DNA of 64,000 nt from contig NZ_NXLW01000010.1 of assembly GCF_003364265.1 (NCBI RefSeq), positions 1 to 64,000 of the forward strand. The letters run 5' to 3'. The position numbers and the translations under genes were made by a program. Within the stretch, counting starts at the first letter, position 1, and every line of letters starts with the position of its first letter. Source of the DNA: Helicobacter aurati (lineage in GTDB: Bacteria; Campylobacterota; Campylobacteria; Campylobacterales; Helicobacteraceae). Shown piece after piece: positions 55,482 to 64,000 of the stretch. Below the pieces are notes generated by a model, which saw only the letters and a list, made by a program, of their open reading frames with translations, was not told the origin of the DNA and ran no database searches.

Positions 55482-55778
55482 TTATTGAGCTAAAAATTCG
55501 TTGAGATGTTTACTGTGTAGTACTGCTTCAAATTCAATAATTTCGTATTCTGCAGTGTCTTTTTGGCAAAACGGATCATTCTTACTAAAAAGAATGGCTT
55601 CTTGTTTATCCTTGAATTTGCCAATAATAATTCCTCCTGTGCGCGGATTTCTCGGTCCCGATGCAAGTAAAAAACCTTTATTGTAACATTCTTGCAAATA
55701 AGCTCTATGTAGCGGAAGGATTTCTTCTACTTTTTCTAATGGTTTTGTGTAGTGTACTATACACACAAATAATTTCAT
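55482..55778 (-). CDS. YciI family protein
   Basis: A 98-residue cytosolic protein with the ferredoxin-like fold of YciI. ATG 55778 has AAGGAG six bases upstream. It begins KLFVCIVHYTKPLEKVEEIL with the conserved early Asp/His region (LPLHRAYLQECYNKGFLLAS, in which the His is the catalytic candidate), and RTGGIIIGKFKDKQEAILF and NDPFCQKDTAEYEIIEF complete the domain. Function is unknown; some members are hydrolases. It is probably cotranscribed with argG. Confidence 0.85.
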   Translation of the reverse strand: MKLFVCIVHYTKPLEKVEEILPLHRAYLQECYNKGFLLASGPRNPRTGGIIIGKFKDKQEAILFSKNDPFCQKDTAEYEIIEFEAVLHSKHLNEFLAQ

Positions 55779-55927
55779 GCTATTCTCCTTGTGAAAATTG
55801 GAATAGATATTGTATCTTAAAGCTAAGATTTTTGGATAATTTTGTATGTTTGTATCAATAATCAAACAAGGTTTTGTTAAAATATCGCTTTGCTTTGGAA
55901 TCACATTCTTTCTTAAGGTAAGCTTAC

Positions 55928-57769
55928 ATGGTTGATTATGGCATCAAATTATGGTCTAATGATGATTTTATTATCGATGATGGTGTAGTGAAAATTAATC
56001 ATAAGTCGAAACCCGCGATTATTGACATTGTTAAAGAAGCACGAGAGAAGGGCTACAAAGGTCCCTTGTTAATACGTTTCCCGCATCTTATCAATAAACA
56101 AATTACAAAAGTTTATAGTGCCTTTGAATCGTCTATAAGAGAATATCAATATCAAGGTATATTTAAAGCAGTTTTTCCTCTTAAAGTTAATCAAATGCCC
56201 AATTTCGTGTTGCCTCTTGTTGAGTTAAGTCAGACAAAATGCTACGGATTGGAAGCAGGAAGTAAATCCGAACTCATAGTGGCTATGGCTTACACTAATA
56301 AAGGCAGCCCTATTACTGTAAATGGATTTAAAGATAAAGAAATGATTAGTTTAGGGTTTATTGCGGCGAATATGGGGCATGATATTACCTTGACGATTGA
56401 GGGGATTAATGAGTTAAAAACAATCATTGATATTGCAAATGAGATGGCAGAGCCCTATCCCAACATAGGACTTAGAATCAGATTGCACAGTGTTGGCACT
56501 GGTATTTGGGCAAAAAGTGGAGGTATCACTTCAAAATTTGGCTTAACTTCCACAGAACTTTTGCAGGCAATGACTATGCTTGAGCATTCGAAGTTGCTTC
56601 ATAAATTTACCATGATACATTTTCATATTGGTAGTCAAATTAGTGATATATCGCCATTGAAAAAAGCAATACGTGAGGTTGGTAATATTTATGCAGAATT
56701 ACGAAAAATGGGCGCGGTTCATCTTACAATAGTCAATATTGGCGGTGGTTTAGCTGTTGAATATGCGCAACATGAGAGTATGAATTGTAAGAACTATACG
56801 CTTACCGAGTTTAGCGGTGATGTAGTTTTCAGTTTAAAAGAGATTGCAAGAAATAAAAATGAACTAGAGCCTGATATTTTTCTTGAATCTGGCCGTTTTG
56901 TTTCTGCTTCCCATGCAGTGCTCATTGCCCCAGTTTTAGAGCTTTTTTCACAGGAATATGATGAAGGCGCATTGAGTCTTAAAGTCGACAATAATCCTCC
57001 TCTTGTTGTGGAGCTTCATGATTTGTATCACTCTATTACAGAAAAAAATGCCATTGAGTATTTGCATGATAGTCTTGATCACATGGAATCTTTACTGACT
57101 CTCTTTGATTTGGGGTATATTGATTTACAGGATAGAAGTAACACTGAAGTGCTTGTTCATTTGATTATTAAAAAAGTTATCCAACTTTTGAAATATAAAA
57201 ATCATAATGAGATTCTTAAAATCCAAAAGAGCGTACAAGAGCGATATTTACTTAATTGTAGCTTCTTTCAAAGTTTGCCTGATTATTGGGGGTTAAAGCA
57301 GAATTTCCCTGTAATGCCACTTGATAGATTAAACAGACGACCAACACGAGCGGCAAGTCTTTGGGATATAACTTGCGATAGTGATGGTGAAATTTCTTTT
57401 AATCCACAGATGCCATTATTTTTGCATGATATTGATGTATCAAAAGAAGAATATTTCTTAGGATTTTTTCTTGTTGGCGCATACCAAGAAGTTTTAGGTA
57501 TGAGGCACAATCTTTTTACTCATCCTACGGAATTTAGTGTTATTTTTGATGATGATTTAAATAAAGGATATGAGATTCTCAATCTCCTTGAAGCGCAAAC
57601 AATTGTTGATGTACTTGATGATTTAGATTATGATACTAAAGAGATTGAACGAATTTTAAAGCAGCATATAGAAGACAGCAATTTAGATTCTGAAACAAAA
57701 AAGGTAGTATTAGGTAAATTATATGTTATGCTTTCTGAAAATGGCTATTTAAGGACAATCACAAAGTAG
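55928..57769 (+). CDS. speA: Biosynthetic arginine decarboxylase
   Basis: SpeA makes agmatine from arginine, the entry to putrescine and spermidine. It is a 613-residue PLP enzyme of fold type III. The lysine is in VFPLKVNQMPNFV (about residue 87), and GLEAGSKSELIVAMA, HFHIGSQISDI and IVNIGGGLAVEY are the phosphate-side loops; ESGRFVSASHAVLI is near the active site. Length and order match the SpeA family; the C-terminal helical bundle is present. AAGG precedes ATG 55928. argG on the other strand makes its substrate upstream in the pathway. Confidence 0.95.
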   Translation: MVDYGIKLWSNDDFIIDDGVVKINHKSKPAIIDIVKEAREKGYKGPLLIRFPHLINKQITKVYSAFESSIREYQYQGIFKAVFPLKVNQMPNFVLPLVELSQTKCYGLEAGSKSELIVAMAYTNKGSPITVNGFKDKEMISLGFIAANMGHDITLTIEGINELKTIIDIANEMAEPYPNIGLRIRLHSVGTGIWAKSGGITSKFGLTSTELLQAMTMLEHSKLLHKFTMIHFHIGSQISDISPLKKAIREVGNIYAELRKMGAVHLTIVNIGGGLAVEYAQHESMNCKNYTLTEFSGDVVFSLKEIARNKNELEPDIFLESGRFVSASHAVLIAPVLELFSQEYDEGALSLKVDNNPPLVVELHDLYHSITEKNAIEYLHDSLDHMESLLTLFDLGYIDLQDRSNTEVLVHLIIKKVIQLLKYKNHNEILKIQKSVQERYLLNCSFFQSLPDYWGLKQNFPVMPLDRLNRRPTRAASLWDITCDSDGEISFNPQMPLFLHDIDVSKEEYFLGFFLVGAYQEVLGMRHNLFTHPTEFSVIFDDDLNKGYEILNLLEAQTIVDVLDDLDYDTKEIERILKQHIEDSNLDSETKKVVLGKLYVMLSENGYLRTITK

Positions 57770-57793
57770 CGTTTATTTAGATAGAGGGTTATT

Positions 57794-58690
57794 ATGTTTA
57801 TGTCAAGTTGTTACAAGGATTTTTCTTCATCGTGTTTGGATTTTGAAAGGTATTTACTTGCTAGCAAACCGCATATAGAATCTTTTCATCCTTTTTTTCA
57901 GACTGCTTTTTGGGAAATGGTAGAAAATGGGGGGAAAAGATTTCGTCCAAAACTTTTACTATCAATCGTTTGCGCCAATGCAAAGGAGCAAATTTACAAT
58001 AGTTTTGCAGCTTGCCTTGCTCTTGAATGTTTGCATACTTACTCATTAATTCATGATGATTTGCCAGCTATGGATAATGCCGAATTAAGACGTAATCACC
58101 CTACCCTACATGTTAAATATAATGAAGCGAGTGCTATTTTAATAGGCGATGGGTTACACACTTATGCTTTTTCTCTTTTGAGCAATGCGCATTTTGCTCC
58201 TGATGTGAGGATTGCACTCATACAGTGTTTGAGTGATAACGCGGGTATTCATGGAATGGTTTTAGGGCAAGCTCTTGATTGTGAATTCGAGAATACCTTG
58301 TTAGCAGAAGATAAGTTGGCTTGTATTCACATTCATAAAACTGCCAAACTTATTGCCGCGAGTCTTAAAATGGGGGCGATTATCGCTAATTTGGATTCTC
58401 ATCAGCAAAATTTTCTTTATGACTTTGGTAAGGATTTAGGGTTATTTTTTCAAATTCGTGATGATATTATTGATTGTATTCAAGATGAGAAACAGGCGGG
58501 CAAGAGTACCCATAGAGATTATTCGAAAAATAGCTATGTTAATCTTTTGGGATTAGACAATGCAAAAACAAAAATGTTACACTATATTGACGTTTTACAA
58601 GGATATTTGGAAAAATTCGAATCCTATAATTTAGCCACAGCAAAGCAAAATCTCATAGTCATATTGGAGAAATATTTTATTTTACCTTAA
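57794..58690 (+). CDS. ispA: (2E,6E)-farnesyl diphosphate synthase / polyprenyl synthetase
   Basis: This enzyme condenses isopentenyl diphosphate with allylic diphosphates. The first Asp-rich motif LIHDDLPAMDNAELRRNHPT is at about residue 84 and the second is FQIRDDIIDCIQDEKQAGKS. GKRFRPKL is the family lead-in. At 298 residues it has the size of IspA. GMVLGQALDCE carries the conserved GQ. The chain length (C10, C15 or longer) cannot be set by eye. It starts 24 bases after speA and may be cotranscribed. Confidence 0.92.
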   Translation: MFMSSCYKDFSSSCLDFERYLLASKPHIESFHPFFQTAFWEMVENGGKRFRPKLLLSIVCANAKEQIYNSFAACLALECLHTYSLIHDDLPAMDNAELRRNHPTLHVKYNEASAILIGDGLHTYAFSLLSNAHFAPDVRIALIQCLSDNAGIHGMVLGQALDCEFENTLLAEDKLACIHIHKTAKLIAASLKMGAIIANLDSHQQNFLYDFGKDLGLFFQIRDDIIDCIQDEKQAGKSTHRDYSKNSYVNLLGLDNAKTKMLHYIDVLQGYLEKFESYNLATAKQNLIVILEKYFILP

Positions 58691-58778
58691 TATACTCTAA
58701 AGGTTGCTTACGCTAACCTTAAGAATTTAGATAGAATTAACATTATAGACAAATTGATAAAGTGTAAAGGAGGTCTGT

Positions 58779-60134
58779 ATGAATCATACTTCTGCTTATA
58801 TTATTGCAACTAAAGAAAAATTTCAGCAGTTTGTGGATGATTTTTATACTACCCACAAAAAACCACAATGCTTTGGAATCTGCCGTGCTGAGTTATCGCG
58901 AATACATCAAGGAAGTAATAAGAAAGTTATTAGCGTCAACTTTCCTTTTCTCAATTTCAATACGAATTTTGGTAGTTTTGCAGTTTTTACCACTGCTGCA
59001 CAATTAAGTATCTATGAAAATGAGATTATTTTTGACATCACTTCGCGTTTTATTCTACGTGCTTTTTGCTTATTTTATCCATTCATTGTTGAGGAATTGC
59101 AAGATTTTTCATTAACGTATAATAGCAATGAAAATCTCGTAGAAAAATTTCAGATTCTATGTGAAAAATTTATTCATGATCCATATAGTATTAGAAATGG
59201 CGATATTTTATTTTCTAATAGTCTTATTCATAATCATATTGGCAAAAAGCATAAGAATATTCAAATTGTTTTCGAGTTATTGCGGCATATTAGTGACATC
59301 TATGAGGATTCTGATAAGACGTCTAAGTTTCAGCTTATTGGCTATGTTGAGGATAAGCAAGTGGAAAACATTCAAGTTGCTTATGCGAAACTCCATGCTC
59401 TTTCTATGGGATATGCACCTATCAGAAGTTTGAATCTTAATGGTATTTTTGCTCTTTTCCCCAATCTCGCTTGGAGTGGTAATAAGCCCTATGAGTTAGA
59501 ATATTTACGTGAAAATGAAATGAGTTTAAAGATAGACGGCAATTTCCCCGTTATTGATTTTATTGACAAATTCCCGCGTTATCTTATGCAGGTTATTCCG
59601 CAAGCAGATAATATTCGGATTCTTGATAGTGCTAAGACACGTTTTGGGGCATTTTTAGGTGCTGGCTATACACAAATGCCTGGTGCTAGCTATGTGAATT
59701 TTAATGCAGGTAGTCTTGGAGCATGTATGAATGAAGGCCGTATTAGCTCGAGCGTAATTGTTGGGGAGGGCACAGATATTGGAGGTGGTGCAAGTATTTT
59801 AGGAGTACTTAGTGGTGGCAATACGACTCCTATTAGTATTGGGAGAAATTGCCTTTTGGGGGCAAATTCTGTAACTGGTATAAGTTTAGGCGACGGCTGC
59901 ATTGTGGATGCGGGTATTAGCATTTTGGCTGGCAGTGTTGTCGCCATTACGGCAGATGAAGCACAAAAGATTCAGGAGATTAATAAGGGTTTTATTATAG
60001 AATCTAGCGGTTATTATAAAGGAAGCACGTTAAGCGGGTTGCAAGGAATACATTACCGTATAACTTCGCAAGATTCTCGATTAATTGCTTTTAGGAGTTG
60101 TAGACAAGTCATGTTGAATGCGGATTTGCATTAG
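58779..60134 (+). CDS. dapD: Tetrahydrodipicolinate N-succinyltransferase (long form)
   Basis: DapD succinylates tetrahydrodipicolinate on the route to meso-diaminopimelate and lysine. The C-terminal left-handed beta-helix is seen from about residue 285: TRFGAFLGAGYTQMPGASYV, FNAGSLGACMNEGRISSSVI, VGEGTDIGGGASILGVLSGG, and IGRNCLLGANSVTGISLG. The 451-residue length is the long form found in Campylobacterota and actinobacteria, with a large N-terminal domain. The ribosome site AAAGGAGGT before ATG 58779 is the best in the window. Confidence 0.92.
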   Translation: MNHTSAYIIATKEKFQQFVDDFYTTHKKPQCFGICRAELSRIHQGSNKKVISVNFPFLNFNTNFGSFAVFTTAAQLSIYENEIIFDITSRFILRAFCLFYPFIVEELQDFSLTYNSNENLVEKFQILCEKFIHDPYSIRNGDILFSNSLIHNHIGKKHKNIQIVFELLRHISDIYEDSDKTSKFQLIGYVEDKQVENIQVAYAKLHALSMGYAPIRSLNLNGIFALFPNLAWSGNKPYELEYLRENEMSLKIDGNFPVIDFIDKFPRYLMQVIPQADNIRILDSAKTRFGAFLGAGYTQMPGASYVNFNAGSLGACMNEGRISSSVIVGEGTDIGGGASILGVLSGGNTTPISIGRNCLLGANSVTGISLGDGCIVDAGISILAGSVVAITADEAQKIQEINKGFIIESSGYYKGSTLSGLQGIHYRITSQDSRLIAFRSCRQVMLNADLH

Positions 60135-60895
60135 ACTATTCGAACTATCGTTTTTTGCACGATATAATCATGTTTTTTTAGTGTTTTATTTATTACTTAG
60201 TTTTAGATGTGGTATCGTTTATGAAATCAGAGAATCTCAAAATATAGAATCTCTTAAAGATTCAAATAGAGATACTTCACAAGCGTTCAGCATGACAATA
60301 ATCCCCCTCACACTGCGCCCACTTCGTGGTGTGAAAATCGGATACAGCAGGAACAGTAGTGTTTGCTCTATTTGAATCTTTATCCTTTGCCCGATTTTTA
60401 CTAGAAGTGCAGGAAGCGAAGCAAATTTTATAATGAGAAGTCGCAGTGTTCCTTTTATGCAAAAGAAAGGTAGTGTTTCTTTTGGTAAAGGGGATCGGGG
60501 GAGGAATTAGATTTTCTTTGTGAAAGAATAAATAATAAAGAAAGAGGAAATAGTCAGAATTTAGAATCTTATACGCAAATTATCATTCTGAAAAAGATTC
60601 TAATCCTTGTCATTCTGAAAAAGCACGAAGTGCGACTGAAGAATCTCAAAATGTAGAATCTCTTAAAGATTCTAAAGAGATATTTATCTCCTGCGGGAAT
60701 TGCGCAAAAGTATGGGCAAGAACTTCGTTCGTGCTATTGCTCCCGAATCGCTTTCTTTCAAAAACTCAACATGACAACATTTAGAATCTCTTACTTTGTA
60801 GCCCATAAACTCAAACGAAAACTTATCAGATTTAGAGCAGGAATGAATTATCAGTAAATTATCCCATCAAGGGCAAAGTAATATTTCTCTTGATT
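60135..60895. repeat. 761-base gene-free stretch with dispersed repeat fragments
   Basis: No gene is supported. Copies of short elements recur: CATGACAA after TCAG at 60281-60298, CATTCTGAAAAAG at 60585 and 60611, a longer unit at 60607-60646 that starts TTGTCATTCTGA and ends GAAGAATCT, and CTCAACATGACAA at 60765-60777. The phrase AGAATCTC...TCTTAAAGATTC occurs twice (about 60230 and 60653). The same family lies inside the neighbouring restriction-modification gene. It looks like a site of repeat accumulation next to an accessory gene. Confidence 0.6.
60607..60646. repeat. Repeat copy, TTGTCATTCTGA...GAAGAATCT form
   Basis: The ends match the reverse complement of the element at 62423-62450, but the middle is longer (AAAAGCACGAAGTGCGAC). 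The centre contains a GCAC-GAA-GTGC stem. Confidence 0.55.
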
Positions 60896-63838
60896 CTATT
60901 CGAGCAAAAATCCATATTCATAGACCTTTGGTTCAATCTTTTTGGCGAGATTCTCGAGCTCATAATTTAGATTCCCGATTAAATCTTTATAATACGAATC
61001 TTGTGCCTTTTGCGGCGGATTCATTCTGCCACTTGGGCTCATGCCTTGAAAATGCGCTTTGATGTCATACAAACTCGCGTTGGGATTATAGGGATTCTTA
61101 GAATCCACAAAATTTTGACTATGGTAATATCGCCAGAGTTCTAACCCTGCTGCAAAGACAGCTTTTGCCTCTTCGCTAAATTCTAAAGGCTCTGTGGGGA
61201 TAAAGCTTTCTTGTTCTGTTTCAAAAAACAATTGTTCATTTCCATTATTGCGAGATATGGCGACTTTGTTTGGTGGGGATTCTTTACCTTGAGATGTTTC
61301 GCTTCGCTCAACATGACAAAATTTGGAAGTTTCTTCAACATGACAAGATTTAGAATCTTCTTTGGGACGACAATTTTTAGAATCTTCTTCAGAGCGACAA
61401 TTTTTCTTGTCATGTTGAGGCGAAGCCGAAACATCTATGTTGTGTTTTCTAGCATTTGGCAAATGGGTAGAATCATCTTTTATTTTCCCATTGATAAACC
61501 GAATCATAAAATCACTCTCAAACGCTTCTTTTGCGCCCACATCTGTTTCAGAAAATGGGATAAAATGGTTGATTCCCTCTTTGCTCATAATGCGATTCTG
61601 CCCATGAAAAAGCATAAACGCGAGGCAATCATTTTGAAACTCTCTATCCTTTGCCCATTCCTTGTTGGGCATTAGGAATTGGTCGCGGTCGTTTATCCAT
61701 GTTGCCTTAATGCAATGGCGCACGGCGAAATAGACAGAGCTAGGAATCAGATTATTTTGTGTAATGATATTTGTATGATTACAATTATCATGTGAGGTAA
61801 TGCGGATATAGTTTTGATTTTGGAAGTCATTGCCTCTTGTATTCATAATCGCACGTTCTGTTTCATCAGCATTGTAATATGCGCTGTACCATTGATTGAT
61901 ATTTCTATGTTTTTTTGATAGAATTTGAATTTTTTTCTTCCTTACAAAATGATTCTTTGTGTTAAATACATCAAGCTTTATCACTCTAAATTTCACCTTT
62001 TTGCTTAAATCCCAAATCAAGAATCCAATTGGGAATTTCCCCTGAACATTGTCAAAGGTATAGGCTGGAATCATAAATCCTTTTTTGAATTTTGCCATGA
62101 AAGTCTCGCGAAATCTGATAAAATTTGTTGCATTGATATATTTAAGAGTGCTAAAACTTGCAAGGATACAATCGGGAATCTCGTTATAGATTCGGAAAAA
62201 GAATTGCGCGAAGAGTTCATTACTTGCCTTGCCCATAGAATCCTTATATCTTTCATAAATTATATTTTTTATACTGACGCCTTCTTTATTTGTACCTGTG
62301 CGTGTAACTTGTGTTGCCGAAGCTGCCTCCGCATACGGCGGGTTGATAAAAATCACAAGTTTTGGCTTTTTCATTTTGTCATGTTTAGCCATAGGCGAAA
62401 CATCTCTTTGAGATGGACTAAAAGATTCTTCGCTACGCTCAGAATGACAAGAGGAGGGTTTAGAATCATAAGAGAAAGTTTTAAAATCACAAGGGTGAAT
62501 TTTGGAATCATTGGATTGTAAGCCTAAGATGATTTTTTGCAAGGCTTTAGGCACTTTCGATTCTCTACAATTTTTGCATGTCGAATCGATTCCAGCTTTA
62601 TGCTTATTGCATGGCTTATCCAACAAACAATCATTCAAGAAATCAAATTGAAAGACATGATTTTCTAATAGTGGCAGATGTTTATTTTTTGCAAGCTCTT
62701 TCATAATCTCGACATCTGCCTTATCGAGTGTTGAGGCATAGAAATTGCGCGGCTCGGTGAGGTTTGCAAACAGATTTCCCGTCCCTGCGGCGCAATCCCA
62801 CACAACATATTCACTTTGCCAATCCTCACCCAAGACATCGGCAAGATATGCATGTGCCTTCATCGCCCAAACTTGCGGCGTAAAGAATGCCCCCTTGCGC
62901 TCGCGAATGTCGAGCGGAACGAGCAAATCGCGCCTATCGATGATATAATCCCAATAGATTTCTTTTGGTGGACGTTCGTAAATGTTCCAAAATTGTCGAT
63001 GTGATTCCTGATTATCCTTGAAGCTCGCAATGTCTCTTTGTTCTGTTCCCATAAAAGTCATGGTCTTATTAAATTCATAATGCGTTTTTCGTAGCACAAC
63101 AAAGAGTTTATCAATCAGGCTTTGATTCTCGAGACTTAGCAAATCGGCAAGATAGAAATCCGCATCAAGAATCCCCGCATTCTTGGCGAGATTCCAATCA
63201 ATACTAATAGAATTTTTCACCTTTAAAAGCCATTTTTGATAGACGATTGTGAAATTATTCTTTGTGATTTGAATCTTGTGGATATGTTCATTCGATAGGC
63301 TAAAATTTTCCCTGATAAAGCTTTGCAAATCTTTGGAATCATGCTCAAAATCAAACTGCAATTTTTTAGATTCCAAAAGCTCTTTGCTCATATTATAAAG
63401 TTGCTTAAATTCCTTTGTATCATGATTGCTTGGAGCGACATTCCAATTAAAGTCATTCTGACTAAAAATATCCATAATCTCATAATACGGAATAAAGGCG
63501 ATTTTCTCGCAATCAAACGCACCCAAGAAGAGCGGCGGAAGCTCATTTTCAAAAGTTCTTTCTTTTCCAATCGTCAGAATCAGCTGCACAAACGATTCAG
63601 CAACATCATTCTTATTTCCCCTTTTTGCCTCTGCCCAAAGAAAATGGATATTTTGAAATAATGTTTTTGCGCGATACGACACGCAAAAATCGATTTTGCC
63701 AAGAATCTGTGTTGCATCAAATCCATCAAAGAAGTCTTTTGCGATTTTGTTTTTTAGCTCTTCTTCTGGTATGTTTGGTAGGTACAAATTGCTTCCTTTT
63801 GATTTGTGTTCTTCTTTTTGAGGAATTGTAGATTGCAT
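60896..63838 (-). CDS. Fused nuclease-DNA adenine methyltransferase (type IIG-like restriction-modification enzyme)
   Basis: About 980 residues from ATG 63838; TTG 63889 would add 17, and neither start has a clear ribosome site. Near residues 49-72, KIDFCVSY ... FLWAEAKRG fits a PD-(D/E)xK nuclease core (D, then ExK). ERKGAFFTPQVWAMKAHAYL leads to SAM motif I, VVWDCAAGTGNLFANL (about 345), and motif IV is VIFINPPYAEA (about 497), the NPPY of N6-adenine enzymes. The C-terminal third would hold target recognition. Two low-complexity insertions, one between motifs I and IV and one near the C-terminus, are encoded by repeats (CHSERSEESF and CHVERSETS peptides). No specificity or partner gene is seen. 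Confidence 0.82.
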   Translation of the reverse strand: MQSTIPQKEEHKSKGSNLYLPNIPEEELKNKIAKDFFDGFDATQILGKIDFCVSYRAKTLFQNIHFLWAEAKRGNKNDVAESFVQLILTIGKERTFENELPPLFLGAFDCEKIAFIPYYEIMDIFSQNDFNWNVAPSNHDTKEFKQLYNMSKELLESKKLQFDFEHDSKDLQSFIRENFSLSNEHIHKIQITKNNFTIVYQKWLLKVKNSISIDWNLAKNAGILDADFYLADLLSLENQSLIDKLFVVLRKTHYEFNKTMTFMGTEQRDIASFKDNQESHRQFWNIYERPPKEIYWDYIIDRRDLLVPLDIRERKGAFFTPQVWAMKAHAYLADVLGEDWQSEYVVWDCAAGTGNLFANLTEPRNFYASTLDKADVEIMKELAKNKHLPLLENHVFQFDFLNDCLLDKPCNKHKAGIDSTCKNCRESKVPKALQKIILGLQSNDSKIHPCDFKTFSYDSKPSSCHSERSEESFSPSQRDVSPMAKHDKMKKPKLVIFINPPYAEAASATQVTRTGTNKEGVSIKNIIYERYKDSMGKASNELFAQFFFRIYNEIPDCILASFSTLKYINATNFIRFRETFMAKFKKGFMIPAYTFDNVQGKFPIGFLIWDLSKKVKFRVIKLDVFNTKNHFVRKKKIQILSKKHRNINQWYSAYYNADETERAIMNTRGNDFQNQNYIRITSHDNCNHTNIITQNNLIPSSVYFAVRHCIKATWINDRDQFLMPNKEWAKDREFQNDCLAFMLFHGQNRIMSKEGINHFIPFSETDVGAKEAFESDFMIRFINGKIKDDSTHLPNARKHNIDVSASPQHDKKNCRSEEDSKNCRPKEDSKSCHVEETSKFCHVERSETSQGKESPPNKVAISRNNGNEQLFFETEQESFIPTEPLEFSEEAKAVFAAGLELWRYYHSQNFVDSKNPYNPNASLYDIKAHFQGMSPSGRMNPPQKAQDSYYKDLIGNLNYELENLAKKIEPKVYEYGFLLE
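61293..61319 (+). repeat. Inverted pair, left copy
   Basis: A 27-base element starting GATGTTTCG and ending CTCAACATGACAA. Its inverted partner is at 61407-61435, and three related 27-base units lie between them. Confidence 0.75.
61325..61405. repeat. Three tandem 27-base units inside the restriction-modification gene
   Basis: Units at 61325-61351, 61352-61378 and 61379-61405. Units two and three are close copies (AGAATCTTCTT ... GCGACAATTTTT and GACGACAATTTTT); the first is more diverged. Being 27 bases long they keep the frame and encode nine-residue repeats such as NCRSEEDSK and NCRPKEDSK. Confidence 0.8.
61407..61435 (-). repeat. Inverted pair, right copy
   Basis: Reverse complement of the element at 61293-61319 with two added bases in the middle. 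It starts TTGTCATGTTGAGG and ends GAAACATC. Confidence 0.75.
62376..62450. repeat. Repeat pair in the first insertion of the restriction-modification gene
   Basis: 62376-62404 (TTGTCATGTT ... CGAAACATC) matches the copy at 61407-61435. 62423-62450 (AGATTCTTCGCTACGCTC ... ATGACAA) is the second form of the family and encodes the CHSERSEES peptide on the minus strand. The outer ends TTGTCAT and ATGACAA are inverted. Confidence 0.7.
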
Positions 63839-63955
63839 GCTAATTTTTTGATAAAAGGTTGATATTTTTGTATCCCCAATTTTTAGCAATCACTATGAAA
63901 TGAGATATTTATTTTTAATAAGTCATGAGGATATGGAGTTAAGTTTAGTTTGAAG

Positions 63956-64000
63956 TTATGAGCTTGCGCTTGTTGCGCTAGAACCACTATTGGAAGAGCC
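63956..64000 (-). CDS. Possible C-terminal end of a protein entering from beyond the window
   Basis: On the minus strand the last 42 bases read as 14 codons (SSNSGSSATSASS at the end), closed by TAA at 63956-63958. A Ser/Ala/Gly tail could end a real protein, but so short a stretch may be open by chance. Confidence 0.3.
   Translation of the reverse strand, partial: GSSNSGSSATSASS

Noticed and set aside
61325-61405. CRISPR array
   Set aside because: The 27-base units are directly adjacent without spacers, lie inside a coding frame, and no cas genes are present.
61211-61675. 154-codon frame on the plus strand with repeated FRIFF segments
   Set aside because: Antisense to the restriction-modification gene and generated by the 27-base repeat array.

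Overview
The window is AT-rich and densely coded, and it looks like a chromosome segment of a Campylobacterota bacterium, most likely an enterohepatic Helicobacter. The evidence is a diheme PetC in a petABC operon, MqnE of the futalosine menaquinone route, a remote CheZ of the Helicobacter type, a Hof-like porin, the hemN-glpC pair, the long form of DapD, and G-tract contingency genes. argG argues against H. pylori itself, which lacks arginine biosynthesis. The genus call is inference from gene content; no 16S rRNA gene is present.

Layout. 1-2.7 kb: the end of an unknown gene, flgA, and on the minus strand nadE, a GNAT acetyltransferase and an MdtI-like SMR exporter. 2.8-6.1 kb: petABC, with a perfect 18-bp palindrome upstream. 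6.3-12.4 kb: mnmA, a ferredoxin-ppx pair, mqnE, a 757-bp gene-free stretch and an ATP-grasp-like gene. 12.5-18 kb: a membrane glycosyltransferase broken at a G8 tract, two outer-membrane proteins and a YejA-like peptide-binding protein. 18-30 kb: dusB, cysK, acnB, hemN, a glpC-like gene, a Hof porin, nadV and a DJ-1 gene. 30-41.5 kb: YhcH and DUF2147 proteins, a LapB-like TPR protein, a pabC-like gene, an LplT-PlsC-acyl-ACP synthetase fusion, a MacB-type permease, rnhA, dedA and pepA.

41.5-45.2 kb is a surface-modification cassette. It holds an APS-kinase-like gene, a DUF2972 gene interrupted at a G12 tract, a class I methyltransferase, and a paralogous methyltransferase interrupted at another G12 tract. 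Both interrupted genes are OFF in this sequence. The set resembles the late genes of the Campylobacter methyl phosphoramidate capsule pathway and is the most interesting system in the window.

45.3-60.1 kb is mostly housekeeping: a metallophosphoesterase, a low-molecular-weight phosphatase, four tRNAs (Pro, His, Arg, Arg) behind a near-consensus promoter, surE, cheZ, a MetF-like gene, ruvA, nth, gatC, argG, speA, ispA and dapD. 60.1-64 kb is an accessory end: a repeat-rich gene-free stretch and a nuclease-methyltransferase fusion gene that carries copies of the same repeat family in its reading frame.
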